From assembly GCA_964036045.1 (NCBI GenBank), contig OZ038382.1:139574961-139638960 (forward strand): a stretch of DNA of 64,000 bases, in the 5' to 3' direction. The stretch is from Eutreptiella sp. 'Long Island Sound 2002'. Lineage: Eukaryota > Euglenozoa > Euglenophyceae > Eutreptiales > Eutreptiaceae. How positions within the stretch are numbered: position 1 is the first letter of the stretch; the number at the start of each line of letters is the position of its first letter. The translations under genes were made by a program, and so were the position numbers. Below the pieces are notes generated by a model. That model saw only the letters and a program-made list of their open reading frames with translations. It was not told the DNA's origin and searched no databases. Below are positions 21,372 through 31,836 of the stretch, in pieces.

Positions 21372-22131
21372 AGACCGCGTGGAACGGCCCTACCGGCGCC
21401 CACCACCTGGACCGCGCGAGGTGCGCGCGCCACGCCGACCCAGGGGGGGGGGGACGCGGACGCTGCGAGAGCGCGAGCACACAACCACGCTAAGGACACG
21501 CGGAGAACGCCAGAAGGGCAACCGGTTCGAGCCTGCGGAACGCACAGACCGCATGGATTGGCGTACCAGCGAGCGAGGATAAGCAACAACCGCACGCGAC
21601 AACCCGCCAGACACAGCGCGGGAACCGCAGGGCGGGGGGGAGAAACGGGGAAGACACAAAGCCCGGCACCGGCCCCAACCCCGCCGAACCGGCCACGAGC
21701 GCCGCGCACACACGACCAGGGCACTGCACCCGCCAAGGCAGTAGTGGCGCACCGCGTCACGCACCAACCCCACGGCTAGGCAGCCTCCGCGCCAGCCCAC
21801 GGGGCTCCCACTGGCGACAAGCCAGTAGCACGGGCCCGGGGGCGCCGGCACCCCGGGCGACCACACATTAGGGGGGCGACGCGGCGGGTAAGCGCCTGCA
21901 GCCACGGATGCGAACTGGTGCACTGACCGGGGAGTAACGAAATAGGTAAGCCGGGGAGGGACGGGGCTCCGAGCCCTGTGAACTCGGGGGACTCCGCCAC
22001 CAGGCAGGAGGTGTGTCATGAAGGGCCCCCCACTAGGACCCGGTGGGGACGATATCACCTGGCCCGACCAGGTGGCCCCCCGGGGCCGAAAGGCATCTAG
22101 TACCCGCAAAATCATACCTGAAACCTCAAAC
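21372..22131 (-). other. G+C-rich leader of the LINE, no recognised gene
   Basis: The minus strand stays open for up to 312 codons, but the predicted peptide is a Cys/Arg/Val/Gly-rich string crossing into the gypsy-2 3' region, so it is probably a composition effect. It may be the LINE 5' untranslated region. Sequence near 21960-22110 is rich in GGGGCC-type runs. Confidence 0.4.
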
Positions 22132-22944
22132 CTAAACAAGGCGCTGATCCCACAAGCAACAAAGTGTACCTCAGCCAGAAGTGGCGGGGACAGTGCGACA
22201 TCATCAACATTCACGCTGTGCACACAGACAGAGCACTCTTTACCCCCAAGCCCTGACAGGGGAACGTGTAGTGACGTCCCTTTTAGGCCACAGTCGCTTA
22301 GTAGCGCTGTGTTCTCTTGTACTTTCACAGGTGAGCCCTAGGGCCTGGGACGTCTTCCTCAACAACGCCAAGTAGCGTCTGCGTGTGAGAGTAGTAAGCC
22401 TTGGTGAGGGCTTGCGCAAAGCGCTCGCTCACCCTTCGAAGGCTGGTGCCACTGTAGTGAGTGTAGGACCTGTAGTGAGTGTGTCACTGTCCTGCCTGTT
22501 TCCTGAAAATTTATCAGGGTTTCGGTGGGCAGTGGCAGTGGTAGTCTAGGTTTTGGCCGTGTAGCGAACTGGGGTTTTCATGCCTCGTAGCTTTTGGCCA
22601 TCCCTCCCCTGTAGTAGGCAGGTAGGTAGGCAAAACAATACCTTGGCATTAGTGCTGGGTATTCCCCCAAGGAAGTCTGGTGCCGGCACAGAAATCGGGC
22701 ACCTAGGGGCGGAGAGACCCGGAGCGTACCCCGTGGCACCATATAAAGACATCCGCCGGGTTTAGCAAGGGTGCAGACTTGGGTATAATTAGGACACCAT
22801 TTCTGCAGCTTGGTCATAGGTCTTCAGGATTAGCACACTCAAACAACTCTAGGCAGTCGTAGGAAGGGTTCAGTCCTTATGCTTCTTCTGAGAGGAAAGC
22901 GTTTCAGCGAGCCTCAGCAACTCTCCTAGGTTTTTGTGGGACAC
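22132..22944 (-). repeat. 3' non-coding region of gypsy-2, truncated
   Basis: It is homologous to about 6774-7750 and lies in the same place relative to a chromodomain stop. It includes CTTTCACAG|GTGAG at 22330/22331. The remaining part, polypurine tract and 3' LTR are absent where the LINE-type sequence begins. Confidence 0.75.
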
Positions 22945-23666
22945 TTAGTCTACCAGAACAGAATTCAGGCGTCCCTCAGGAAGCACAAAGGCAGAAAAGG
23001 GTTCCCAGGAAGCTTCTTCAACTCCAGACCCTTCCCAGAGGGTGCGGAAACGCCACCCTTGGCAATAGCAGTGTTGCATCACCGACTTTACCATGTAGAA
23101 GCCTTCCTTAGCCATCTCCTCGGCATTCATGTCGGGGAGTTCTCCTTCACCTTCCATTAGGCTGGCAGCCTCCTGTAGTTCCAGAGCGGTGATCTCCTCT
23201 TCGTTTAATTCCCATTGATCCCCACAGAAGTCCTCTGGATCATAGTAAGGCTTGGGCTGTTGAGCAGCCCACACCAGGGTCCCCCCTGGTCGGGGAGAAC
23301 ACCCCACTGTGATGCAGTGACCATCCACAGACAGGATCTTGTAGGGCCCAAAATAGGGGTCATCGCTGGTGGAGCGAGGCCAGGCGGGTAGCCGAGTGTG
23401 GTGCACCAGCGCCCAGCCTCGCTCTTGATAGGAGGCAGGCATCCGGTGCTTGGTCTTCTTGTTCCACTGGCGCTCCCTCACTCTCTGGTGCATTGCCTTG
23501 GCCTTGTTTACGTTGTCTTGCTGCTCCTTCACCCACTTACCCACAGTGGAGTAGGATTCGTAAGGGTAGGGAGCGTATAGGAACCACGCCGGGCGTCCCA
23601 TGAACAGCTCATGGGGCAAATAGCCAGTAGCTGAACTCTCTTGGGAGTTCATCATCAGGCCTCGCG
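22945..23666 (-). pseudogene. Gypsy-2 integrase C-terminus and chromodomain
   Basis: The frame starts just after the TE-A end with GLMMNSQESSATGYLPHELF, followed by GRPAWFLYAPYPYESY, ERGWALVHHTRLPAWP and an acidic linker. The chromodomain reads GFYMVKSVMQHCYCQGWRF, TLWEGSG, ASWEPFSAFVLPEG. It is collinear with gypsy-1 7778-8618 and open throughout, so this part is well kept. Its upstream partner, the integrase core, lies inverted at 28246-29757. The stop is at 22945. Confidence 0.87.
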
Positions 23667-23695
23667 CGCCCACTTGGTCCCTAGTTTCATCTTAC
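23667..23695 (+). repeat. TE-A terminal inverted repeat, left
   Basis: It contains CACTTGGTCCCTAGTTTCAT starting at 23671 and is identical over 29 bases to 29764-29792. In the pre-inversion order these two were inverted repeats bounding the transposon. Confidence 0.8.
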
Positions 23696-23890
23696 CAGAA
23701 CTCAATATTCATTTTAAAATGTTTAAGATGAAAATCTTGAAATTAAATCTTATTCATCATGCCTTCAATTTTTCGGTCATATTGGTTCCAAATCTGTGGT
23801 TGGGTGCCTGCTGCAGATGCCGTGCGTGTGTGTGCCGCTGTTTCTGCCTGTTGCCGCAACTTTTTGCACGGAAAGCTTTTTCACAGAAAA

Positions 23891-23941
23891 TTCGTCATAC
23901 GAAGAAGAATTTTGTCGTACGATGAAAGTTTACGATGAATT
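23891..23941. repeat. TE-A palindromic motif cluster, 3' untranslated side
   Basis: It holds TTCGTCATACGAAGAAGAA, TTGTCGTACGATGAAAG and TTTACGATGAATT, variants of the TTCATCTTACGATGAA motif found in all TE-A introns and near both ends. Confidence 0.65.
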
Positions 23942-25091
23942 TAGCGCGACAGAAGCGACATGCAAAAATCCGCACCAAAATCTGACACAGTAACAATGAA
24001 CGTCGTAACAGTCGCTTCCAACACTCAATGGCAATCAAAATAGATACGTTCAGTTGCCCTCTGCACGGTCAGGCGCTGCACCACTCGCACCTGCACCTTC
24101 TGACAGCTTATCTGTTTGTTCCTCGGGCCTTTCTTGATCTGCAGCTGGTGCTGGTGGTGCAGCTGGTTCTGCAGCAGCTTCTGCCTTGCGTGCCCTGCGG
24201 GCTTCGCGCTCCTTCTGCTGGTGTTCCTTCATCTTGCGCTTCTTCAGTGCCAGCGTCATGCCCTTGCAGTAAAGCTCGGCTTCTTTGGGAGTGCGAAACG
24301 CGATGCGAGCAGAAAGGTATTGACCTCCCACGTTCCAGCTCTTGTCAGTCACATCGTCAGGAAGCCAATAGATAGTGCTCTTAGTCCGCTCCGCTTCAGC
24401 CACTAGTTCGTCATATACTTTCGTTCCTCTAGGCTCAAAAAATCGACGAGCGATCCCTGGTGCCACCTTCCATTCGTCAGTGGCCTCCGCCTGGTATGGG
24501 ACATACGACCACTTCCTTCCTTTGGCTGGAGTGATTTGGGTGACGCCTTCATCGCTGGCATCACTGTCATCTTCCTCTTTCTCGTCTTCACCTTCATCCT
24601 CCTCAGGTTCTTCCTACTCCTCGTTTTCAGACTGAGATTCCCACTTGCGTTTTCTGGTGGCTGGTGGTGCTGCTTTTGTCGGTTCGCTATTTTCATTACT
24701 TTTTGCATTAATCTTTGGTGTACCCGTCCTTGTGGATTGTTCCTGTAGGGCAGGCAGTGTCCGCATGGCATTGGGGTTAATGGGCTTTGCAATTTTCACG
24801 GTTGTTGTTGCCGTTTTCACTGGGCTCTGCCAGGGCTCCCAGTGAACAGCCTTTTTCTGCTCATGCTGCATTGCTCTTGCTGCGTTCTCATCGGTCTCCA
24901 ATGCTTGTAGCAACCCCAATGTTCGAGCGGGTGCACGTCTCAGTGAATTTAGGATGCCTCCTGCAGTAAGAACATGCTGAACCCCAAGGTCAGTACCAAT
25001 ATTGACCACAACAAATTGAACTCCTACAGCTGAGCGCTCAACAGCTTCAACCTGAGGAAAGAGCAATAGAGAACGACATTTATCGTACCGT

Positions 25092-25149
25092 TTCATCGTA
25101 CGACGAATTGCTTTCTTCGTAAGATGAATTATTCGTCTTACCATGAATT
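25092..25149. repeat. Palindromic motif cluster in TE-A intron 3
   Basis: Three tandem variants lie inside the 150-bp intron (25052-25201): TTCATCGTACGACGAATT, TTCTTCGTAAGATGAATT and TTCGTCTTACCATGAATT, about 20 bp apart. Confidence 0.75.
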
Positions 25150-26090
25150 TTGAAGGTGAATCGTCGCATGTTACGCGGGCACCTCTTCACAGGTTGCCTA
25201 CCTCATATTGGCGCTGCTTTGTCGCGTTCTCCTGGAGTCCAGCAGTCACGGCTGCCGTCAACGTCACGCTCCAATTTGGTGCTGCTGCTACTGGTGATGG
25301 AGGCTCACTTGGTTCTTGTAATGGTGCAGATGTCGATCTCATAGCAGGTGGTGGCGCAGATGGTACTGGAGGTCTCCCTTTCTGCTTGCCCTCAGGGATA
25401 GGAATATTCCAAATGTCAGGTGCGGGGGTGCTGGAAAACCATAGCATCCATTCCCCCGCTTCAGCATGAAGCTCAACAACTCCATGTAATTTCCAGATGA
25501 CTCCCAATAATTTTAGCAGGGCGGTTGGAGGCACCGGAGGCTGACGGGGTGGATTATTTCTCTGCTTTTCAGTCAACGGGACACCAAAAGGTCGTTTGCC
25601 AGCCAGCTGATTTGCCTGAAACCCAGGCATCCAGGCTCATGCTCTGGTGCTGCTTTGTAAGCTTGTTCTGACAACGACCAAAAGCATGATTGAGTGTCAC
25701 GTGCACCATGGTAGGGTCAGTGTAAATGGGTGTCAACGGCCCAGGAATATCAACATCATCCTCCAGGCACTTCAATAACATTGGGTTCACGTGGCGTTCC
25801 TCCAGGACCACCCTCTCATGGCTAGATAGGTTGTAGCCAGACATTTCAGAAAGGGGGCTGCCAAGTGCACTGCGTGGGCTGTCCGTGGCACTGAGGTCAA
25901 GTTGTCGCACAGGGTCCTGAGCCAATTGTGTTGGTGTGTGAACCAATTGATCTGCAGCTGGCAGCTCCTTGCTTGGAGTCACCGTGGCTGCCCGAGCTTG
26001 TTTCTGAGCCTGAGGTGGCAGGAATGGCGTTGTCTGCAAAAAATACTTTCTTTTCCGGTTTGGCAATTTTTTCTGTTTTTTCCGAGTTTT

Positions 26091-26146
26091 TTCTTCGTAC
26101 GACGAATTTTTCTTCTTACGATGAATATTTTTGTCTTAAGAAGAAA
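26091..26146. repeat. Palindromic motif cluster in TE-A intron 2
   Basis: Within the 217-bp intron (26034-26250): TTCTTCGTACGACGAATT, TTCTTCTTACGATGAA and TTGTCTTAAGAAGAA. A TTATTATT-type run (about 26205-26245) lies next to the donor. Confidence 0.75.
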
Positions 26147-26250
26147 TTTTAAGATGAATTTTCCCGACGACAAAAATTTTGAATTTTTTTACTGAAAAAA
26201 TGATTGTTATTATTATTATTGTTATTATCATCATTATTTTGACAGCATAC

Positions 26251-28099
26251 CTCTTTCCACTTCTTGAACTCCAGAAATTCTTTGAAATCTTGGTCCATTT
26301 TGGCTTTTGTATTGAGCGATCCAGTGGTGCCAGACGTGATGTGCAGGGTCGTGGCACGCCATGGGCTTCCAGATGTGCATGATTCAGGAGAAAAACATGC
26401 AGAATGGTCTGTCTTAGTGCAAAGGCTTCGCCCGATCCGTATTCTGTTGCAGAACCACCCCCTCTGCTGCTGTGCTGGACGTATACTCCCTTCATAATTG
26501 CATTCATGGTTTCTGTCAGGTCGTTTGACAAAATTGCCAGACCGACTCCCAAGTTGCGACATTCGCTGACGATGGTTTTCATGTCATGGATGAGGATGTA
26601 CAGATACGACGATTTGGAATCAGGAACACAATGCAACTGGAAGTTGCGTGCCGCTAGCTCCAGCCGATCTTCCAAGCCGTCAACCGGGGGCCAAGAGTGA
26701 TACAGTTGGCGCAGTACTTCACCCAGCTGCCGCACAGCCTCATCTGCTGCAGATCTGTGAATGCTCAACACGTGTGCCAATGTATCCCAAGCGCAAAGCA
26801 GACGCTGGACTTCCTGGCCATCTGGTGCAGACTCCTTGTGCAACCCTCTCCATCTGATGTTGGCAGCCTTGAACGTCGCTTTCAGCAGCTGCACCCTGTC
26901 GTTGGGCAAGTTCAGTGCAACCTTGCGTGTAAAGGATAAGACCAGCTTACCACAGATCATCATGATGTGTAGAATACAAGGGAAAATTGATGATCTATCA
27001 GTGTCAAACATGGGTTCATATTTGACTCCCTTTCCAGCCTGTACAACAGGCAGTTTGCCTCTGCATTGTGCGTCCTCCTCAGGTGTTCTCTGCCTTTCCC
27101 ACCCAATGAATTCTTGGTGCACATCAGACCAAATACCATAGGAGAATGGGGAAGGAACCATCCAAGTTGTACTGAGTCCGAGGATACCACAGAGAAACGG
27201 TAGGTCGCCACCAAACTTGCAGGTACCCGGCACCATGCCACACTGCAGAGAAATGCAACCAGTCGTCAAGATTTGCTGAATGGCCTGGAGGGTTGAGAGA
27301 ATTTTTTCTTATTAAATTTTCTTCTTACGATGGAAAATTCATCTTACGATGAAAAACCCATCTTACGATGAAACATTACCAAGAATGCAGCGCAGCACAC
27401 CTCCACATTGGTGTTCCAAAGAATCTTCAGGTCCTCCATGTCCTTGCTGCTTGCATAGGCCAGTGAAATCACCCACATGTGGCTGGTTGTCCTTGCATGG
27501 CGACCATGGTCCATGATCCACACATTTAACTGCGTCCAACTACATCCCGCAACCGGATAACCATCGCCTCGGATAATCAATGTGATACCATCCTGTGGGT
27601 CTGCAACAGTGTCCCAGATAGCATCCTGGGACTGCACATATTCCAACCATTCTTCGAGTGGCCAGGAAATTGAGACGGTGTTGTTGTACCATGTAGGTGA
27701 CTCCAATGTACAAAGGCTTGTGAGACTTTTCCATGTGTCCTCCACAGTCTGTGGACCCGGGAACAAATTGGGAAGACGAACCCCGGTGGCATTGAAGTAG
27801 GCCTGCTGCTTGGCACTTGCAAAGGACAGGAGGTGCCTGTATTTTGCCCGGGAGAGGCCAAGTGCCACCATCAAGCACAAAGCTTGTATAGGACTACACC
27901 AGTGTTTTGTGAAATCGTGCAGCTCAACATTTTTTGCGGTGAGTTGCATTTTCTTGTTGATTTGGTGGAATGGGGAGCGACCAAGAGTAGAACCATCAAA
28001 GAAAGCCGCTAGTAACGTGGCAGCATCGTCACCATAAGCTGAGTATTGATGTGTTATCTTCTTGATTGCTGTTGGTAGTTGTTGAATTGCGGTTTGCAT
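26251..28099 (-). CDS. TE-A putative transposase, two exons, superfamily unassigned
   Basis: Exon 1 runs from ATG at 28099 (after a likely acceptor TTTTTTTCAG ending at 28104, so a 5' exon or leader intron may exist) to 27380. Intron 27285-27379 is GT-AG, 95 bp, phase 0. Exon 2 runs to the donor at 26250. Exon 1 contains LIIRGDGYPVAGCSW and WIMDHGRHA. Exon 2 has VKYEPMFDTDRSSIFPCIL, HIMMICGKL, and later LTETMNAIMKG. Acidic residues at GDG, MFDTD and TETMN could form a D-D-E triad, but the spacing does not match a superfamily I can name. Cys and His are frequent, but I see no standard zinc finger. The product should bind the TE-A ends and cut. The 3' end is ambiguous: the frame runs into the intron, and joining to the next exon gives a short tail and stop. 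Confidence 0.6.
27319..27373. repeat. Palindromic motif cluster in TE-A intron 1
   Basis: Three copies, TTCTTCTTACGATGGA (27319), TTCATCTTACGATGAA (27338) and CCATCTTACGATGAAA (27359), fill most of the 95-bp intron 27285-27379 at a period of about 20 bp. Confidence 0.8.
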
Positions 28100-28245
28100 C
28101 GCTCTGAAAAAAACGGGCAAACAAAAGCGGGATGTGCACAACAATAGGGGGTGGATTTTTGATTCTGGCAAATCCTAATGATTAATCAAGCAATCCATCA
28201 ACTTCATAGCTGCAATGATAAATGTAAACGTTTACAACTGCAAAG

Positions 28246-29763
28246 GTCCGCCGCCACATCACAAATTTCACCTACACCAGCGCCATCCTGACGGACCTCA
28301 TCAAGGAGAGTACTACTAGGTGCTGGGGCCCTCAAGAACAACAAGGGTTTGACGAGCTCAAGGACAAAGTGGCCAACGCTAAGTGCTTGTGCGTGCCTAG
28401 AGCACAAGGAGAGAATATACCGGTGACAGACGCAGGCAATGTGGGCGGAGGTGGAACGTTGTTCCAGTGGCAAGCACTAGAGAAGGAGGAGTTCCACTCG
28501 GCCATTTCCTAATGGGGGACTGATGGACTGGACCAAAAAGGTACGCTCAGGCACAGCTACCCTGACGACAAATGGGTCCTGGTTCCCCTGGGTCATTGGA
28601 ACTGGAAATGGAACCAGGCCTGGGGTAACTACCCTACCTATGAGCAGGAACTGCTTGCGGGTATGCTGGTGCTATCCTCTAACTCCCGATTGTTGGGGAG
28701 CAACCCATTGGTTTGGCTTTGTGACCAAGAACCTGTCCGCACCTTGTAGAAGGCACCCCAACCTGAGAAGGCTAAGCTCAGACGCTGGTGGACCTACCTG
28801 AGCCAGCTAGGGCTCTCAGTACATTATGTCTAGGGCGTCAAGAACGAGTGTCCGGACTACATCAGCCGCAACAACTTTGACAACATGATTGGTTCCAGGT
28901 CTGAGGAGCTAGCCAAGGAGGCCTTCAGCCGTACGGATGTGTACCTGAACCTCAACATGACCATGATCAGACCCCTAGATGGACTCAAACAAGTCGAGTA
29001 CCTGAAGGAGTTTGGGGACATCTACAAACGCCTGGAGAAGCGTCTAGAACCCGTCCTGGTCAACCAGGAACAATGGAAGAGGGACAAGAACTATCTCTGA
29101 CATGAGGACCCGATAGTCGTGCCTAGCGACCGTATCCCGGCACTCCTCAAGTGGACCCATGAGTCTAGTGGTCATGTTGGTGCGGACCGTACCCTGAGGC
29201 TGTGCAAGCAGTGGTTCCACTCTACGTGGAGTGACGATCACCTGCGGAAAACCCTCCAGCCCATCTTGGACAAGTGCCCATGTCGGTCCTGCAAACCTGC
29301 AGATATCAGGGACAGAGGTCTCTATTCGACCCTTCCTATTCCCCACTGTGCCAACAGTGTTCTCTACGTGGACTACACGGAGATGCCTAAGTTAGGGGGC
29401 TATGATTTCGCCCTAGTGGTAACCCTGTGGGCTGGGCAGGTTTACCAGGGTGTTCCAATGCACTAAACACATCACCGGCGAGGAGACCATTAAGATACTC
29501 CTGGAAGAGTGGTTCTGTGTCTATGAAGCACGCAAACAAATTAACTCAGACGAGGACATCCGAGTACCCTCACACACTGGCTGGTGTGAGAGAGTCCTGA
29601 GGTCCCTCAATGTCCAGGTGTCAACGGGGATTCCCTACACTCATGCGAGTAACCCCCTATGTGAGCGACAGATTCGAGTTCTCAAAGAGAATGTGAGGAT
29701 ATGGTGCCAGACTGAACGCACCAAAGACTGGGTGAGACTACTCCCCGTCATATCCCCCCCGCA
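28246..29763 (+). pseudogene. Inverted block of gypsy-2 pol: RNase H and integrase core
   Basis: Read on +, in several frames: RRHITNFTYTSAILTDLI, VTDAGNVGGGGTLFQW, GHWNWKWNQAWGNY, then the integrase zinc region WTHESSGHVGAD with CPCRSC. The core follows as SVLYVDYTEM, NSDEDIRV, NPLCERQIRV, ending TKDWVRLLPV at the TE-A terminus. This is exactly the part of pol missing between the RT (ends ACNFYC at 29941) and the integrase C-terminus (starts MMNSQ at 23666), but in the opposite orientation. In-frame stops occur near 28510, 28748, 28831 and 29098, with a frameshift near 29455. Bounded by the 8-bp inverted repeats CTGCAAAG (28238-28245) and CTTTGCAG (29933-29940). Confidence 0.88.
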
Positions 29764-29932
29764 CGCCCACTTGGTCCCTAGTTTCATCTTACGAAATTTA
29801 TCTTCTTAAGATGAAAAATTCATCTTAAGATGAAAAGTAAGAAGAAAAATAAGAAGAATAATCTGCTGAACTTTTTTTTTGGGTTCCACCTTTTTGCCTA
29901 CACTTTTTTGTAGTTTTAAAGTTCTGGGGACT
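29764..29932 (+). mobile_element. TE-A right end, displaced by the inversion
   Basis: It starts with the 29-base terminal repeat and then TTCTTAAGATGAA and the perfect palindrome TTCATCTTAAGATGAA (29819-29834), variants of the motif in the TE-A introns. The rest, to GTTCTGGGGACT, has no coding potential and would be the TE-A leader. Orientation is reversed relative to 23667-28245. Confidence 0.75.
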
Positions 29933-29940
29933 CTTTGCAG

Positions 29941-30659
29941 TAGAAGTTGCAGGCCCGAACGAAACTGCGTACATCATGGAGTCCTTTCTTGGGGTCTTCA
30001 TGTCGTATCTTAGCATCCATCAGGGGTTTGGCCTTAGAGGCCGCAGAGGTCCACCACCCATAGCCAATGTCGAACCCCAGGTACTGCATAGTCTATTGCA
30101 TGAACTCACACTTCTCCAGCTTGAGTCTGGTGTGGTTCTCCTGGCAGACTGCAAAGAAATCGCCCAAGAGGATTAGGTGGTCCTCCTGAGTATTCGTTTC
30201 CAGGCATACGTCGTCCATGTGTGCTTTCATCTCGGCGCCCCGGGATATGAGTTCTTGCACCACAGGTCTCCGACGGAGTATGGATAGGATCTTGTTCATC
30301 GGCTCTTGAAAAAGAGCGGGTGCATTAGCCACGCCAAAGGGCATGACCTTCCACTTGAACACCCTCCCCTGAGGGGTGATGAAGGCTAGGAGCTGCTGGG
30401 CATTGGGCGTCAGGTCCACTTGCAGGAATCCACTCCGCTTGTCCATCTTCGTCTTGTAGCGGCGGGAGACTATCTTCTCAATGGTTGACTCCATATTAGG
30501 AATTGACCCTGAGTGGTTCAGCGTCTTCTTGTTCAGCTCTCCATAGTCCACTACCAGCCGTTTGTCTGTAGACCCAGGCTTAGCCACCAGGAAACAGGGG
30601 GTGCAATGTTTGGGGTAGTCCCCATCCTTGTACTCCAGGCCAGGCCAACGTCGATACAT
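29941..30659 (-). pseudogene. Gypsy-2 reverse transcriptase
   Basis: On the minus strand: HCTPCFLVAKPGSTDKRLVVDYGELNKK, of which VDYGELNKKT and IPNMESTIEKI are the fingers, MDKRSGFLQVDL holds the first catalytic Asp, RVFKWKVMPFGVANAPALFQ is intact here, and KAHMDDVCLETN is the catalytic box (HMDD). A premature TAG at about 30092-30094 follows KLEKCEFMQ, and the frame goes on with TMQYLGFDIGYGWW and DPKKGLHDVRSFVRACNFYC up to the inversion breakpoint. A frame change near 30,640 separates it from the preceding linker. It is better preserved than gypsy-1 through the PFG block. Confidence 0.87.
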
Positions 30660-31714
30660 TCTTGTATCTGTCGCTCAATCTCATCAGCCTGCTCCTTAGG
30701 AGCCGGGTAGGGTCTCCTAAGTATCTTTTGACCCACGAACTCGGGCTTCAGCTCGAGGTCCATCTGTATCAGCTTGTCACAGGTAGCTGGAGGGGCTAAG
30801 TCTCCGAATACCTCCAGGTAGGTCCTGATCAGCTTCTGTACTCTAGGGTCCAAGAGCTTGATCTTGTCCTCCATGTCCTCGTCAGAGTGTAGGTTGCTTG
30901 CCCCTTGGTGTATAGAAGCCGGGAGGTAGTCCTCAACCCGCTCAGCGTCCTTGGTAGTATCCTTCGGCCTTTGGTAGGCGTATAGAAGGTCGCTTTCCAC
31001 AGTCTCAGGTGGTCGATGACAACAGAGGCGCACTCCAGGGGGTTCGCGTACGCATTCCTCTGAGAGTTCATCCTCCTCTGGGGTGCTCACATGGGCACCC
31101 CACACGCTCTTCATGAGCTTCGGATCCACCTCTCGTTGCCAGGTGGTAATCTTCTGTTCAAGGTCCTCCTTCAGTTGGGACATATCTCCCGTAGACCCTT
31201 GTTTCAATGGCCATGAGCGGCGGGTAGGCCTAACGTAGCATAGCTTTTTTGCCACCAATCTCCTCTTGGAGTCCACGTACTCTCTCAGTCTGGCCCAGGG
31301 GTCCACCTCCTTGTCCAAGGGCTCCTCTCCCCTCATGGAGAATAGGGGTTTATGTGGGGCAGCGTACTCGGCGTTCTCCACGTCCTCCACGCACGTCTGC
31401 ACGAAGAAGGCGTCATGCTCAGTTTTGTCATCAAAGTGTATTGAGCTGGGTAGCTCGGATAGCGCACACTCTGAGACTACATCAGGATTAGGTACATGGC
31501 AGGGGGAGCTGGGGGCAACAGTATCGGATACGATGTACTCGTCCCCCCCAGGAGTAGTTTCTACGGCGTCTCGAGGGCGTATCTGATTTTTCAGGACATC
31601 CAGGGTGTGGCCGCTGCTCCCGCGTTGAATTTCTTGGACCATAACTGGGTCCAGATCTTCCCAGGGCACTGGGGCTAGCCCCCGTCCACCACGCTTAGCA
31701 TGCTCCCACATCAT
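30551..31714 (-). pseudogene. Gypsy-2 linker and RT N-terminal region
   Basis: This 387-codon frame corresponds to the acidic linker in gypsy-1 that joins the MTase-like module to RT. Most of it is Glu/Asp-rich and poorly conserved. The last 100 codons are conserved: LIRTYLEVFGDLAPPATCDKL, QMDLELKPEF and LRRPYPAPKEQADEIERQI, the entry to RT. The end leaves frame near 30,640. The start follows the module frame after a stop at 31837 and a short bridging stretch (ATGATGTGGGAGC region). Confidence 0.75.
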
Positions 31715-31836
31715 GGTTTCCCAATGGGCGTCTTCCGACCCAGAGGCACGTAGATGGCGTCGTCCGGCAGCTGGATGGAGGTGAGCGTCAACCTATCTAA
31801 TAGAGTACGCCAGTACTCATTTCCCTCATGGGCTCC

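Larger units (their letters stand above)
18595..22131 (-). mobile_element. Decayed non-LTR (LINE-type) retrotransposon
   Basis: The minus strand carries APE-type endonuclease, RT and a C-terminal region in that order, with no LTRs. The 5' limit is taken where the G+C-rich leader meets the gypsy-2 3' region at about 22131. The 3' limit is the end of coding, followed by sequence without a clear tail. Several frame breaks and at least one in-frame stop make it defective. I cannot name the clade from sequence alone. Confidence 0.75.
24050..26279 (-). pseudogene. TE-A second gene: charged accessory protein, spliced, broken
   Basis: Minus-strand exons, with splice sites I read directly: a first exon ending KKWKE before donor GTATGC (26250), acceptor CAG at 26034; a long exon to donor GTAGGC (25201); acceptor CAG at 25052; last exon to the stop at 24050. 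The introns keep phase 0. The protein begins MDQDFKEFLEF and has a Pro/Gln/Ala-rich middle. It continues VEAVERSAVGVQFVVVNIGTDLG, a basic RKRKW followed by an acidic run, then IARRFFEPRGTKVYDEL and a Lys/Glu/Arg/Ala-rich probable coiled coil. Defects: a one-base frame change near 25,620-25,640 and an in-frame TAG at 24614-24616. No known family recognised. It could be a DNA-binding partner of the transposase. Whether it is a separate gene or the C-terminal part of the transposase depends on one base in exon 26251-27284. Confidence 0.6.
23667..28245 (-). mobile_element. TE-A: DNA transposon inside gypsy-2 integrase (major part)
   Basis: The left end begins CGCC-CACTTGGTCCC next to gypsy-2 integrase codons. 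The other end, 29764-29932, was carried away by an inversion. The two ends share 29 bases (23667-23695 and 29764-29792), which in the original arrangement are terminal inverted repeats. Reconstructed length is about 4.75 kb. Minus-strand exons encode a putative transposase and a second, charged protein. A target duplication is not clear: 4-6 bases (CGCR-type) are possible. Superfamily unassigned. Confidence 0.75.

Noticed and set aside
21390-22328. 312-codon open frame on -
   Set aside because: It runs across the boundary between the LINE leader and the gypsy-2 non-coding region and has no protein-like pattern. High G+C explains the absence of stops.
27281-27384. Intron 1 of TE-A as a small MITE insertion
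   Set aside because: The motif cluster lies exactly between GT and AG splice sites, with phase kept and no flanking duplication, so it reads as an intron.
28238-29940. 8-bp target duplication of a second transposon at CTGCAAAG
   Set aside because: The two sides show no terminal repeats. A single inversion explains the pair of inverted 8-mers and restores both gypsy-2 and TE-A.
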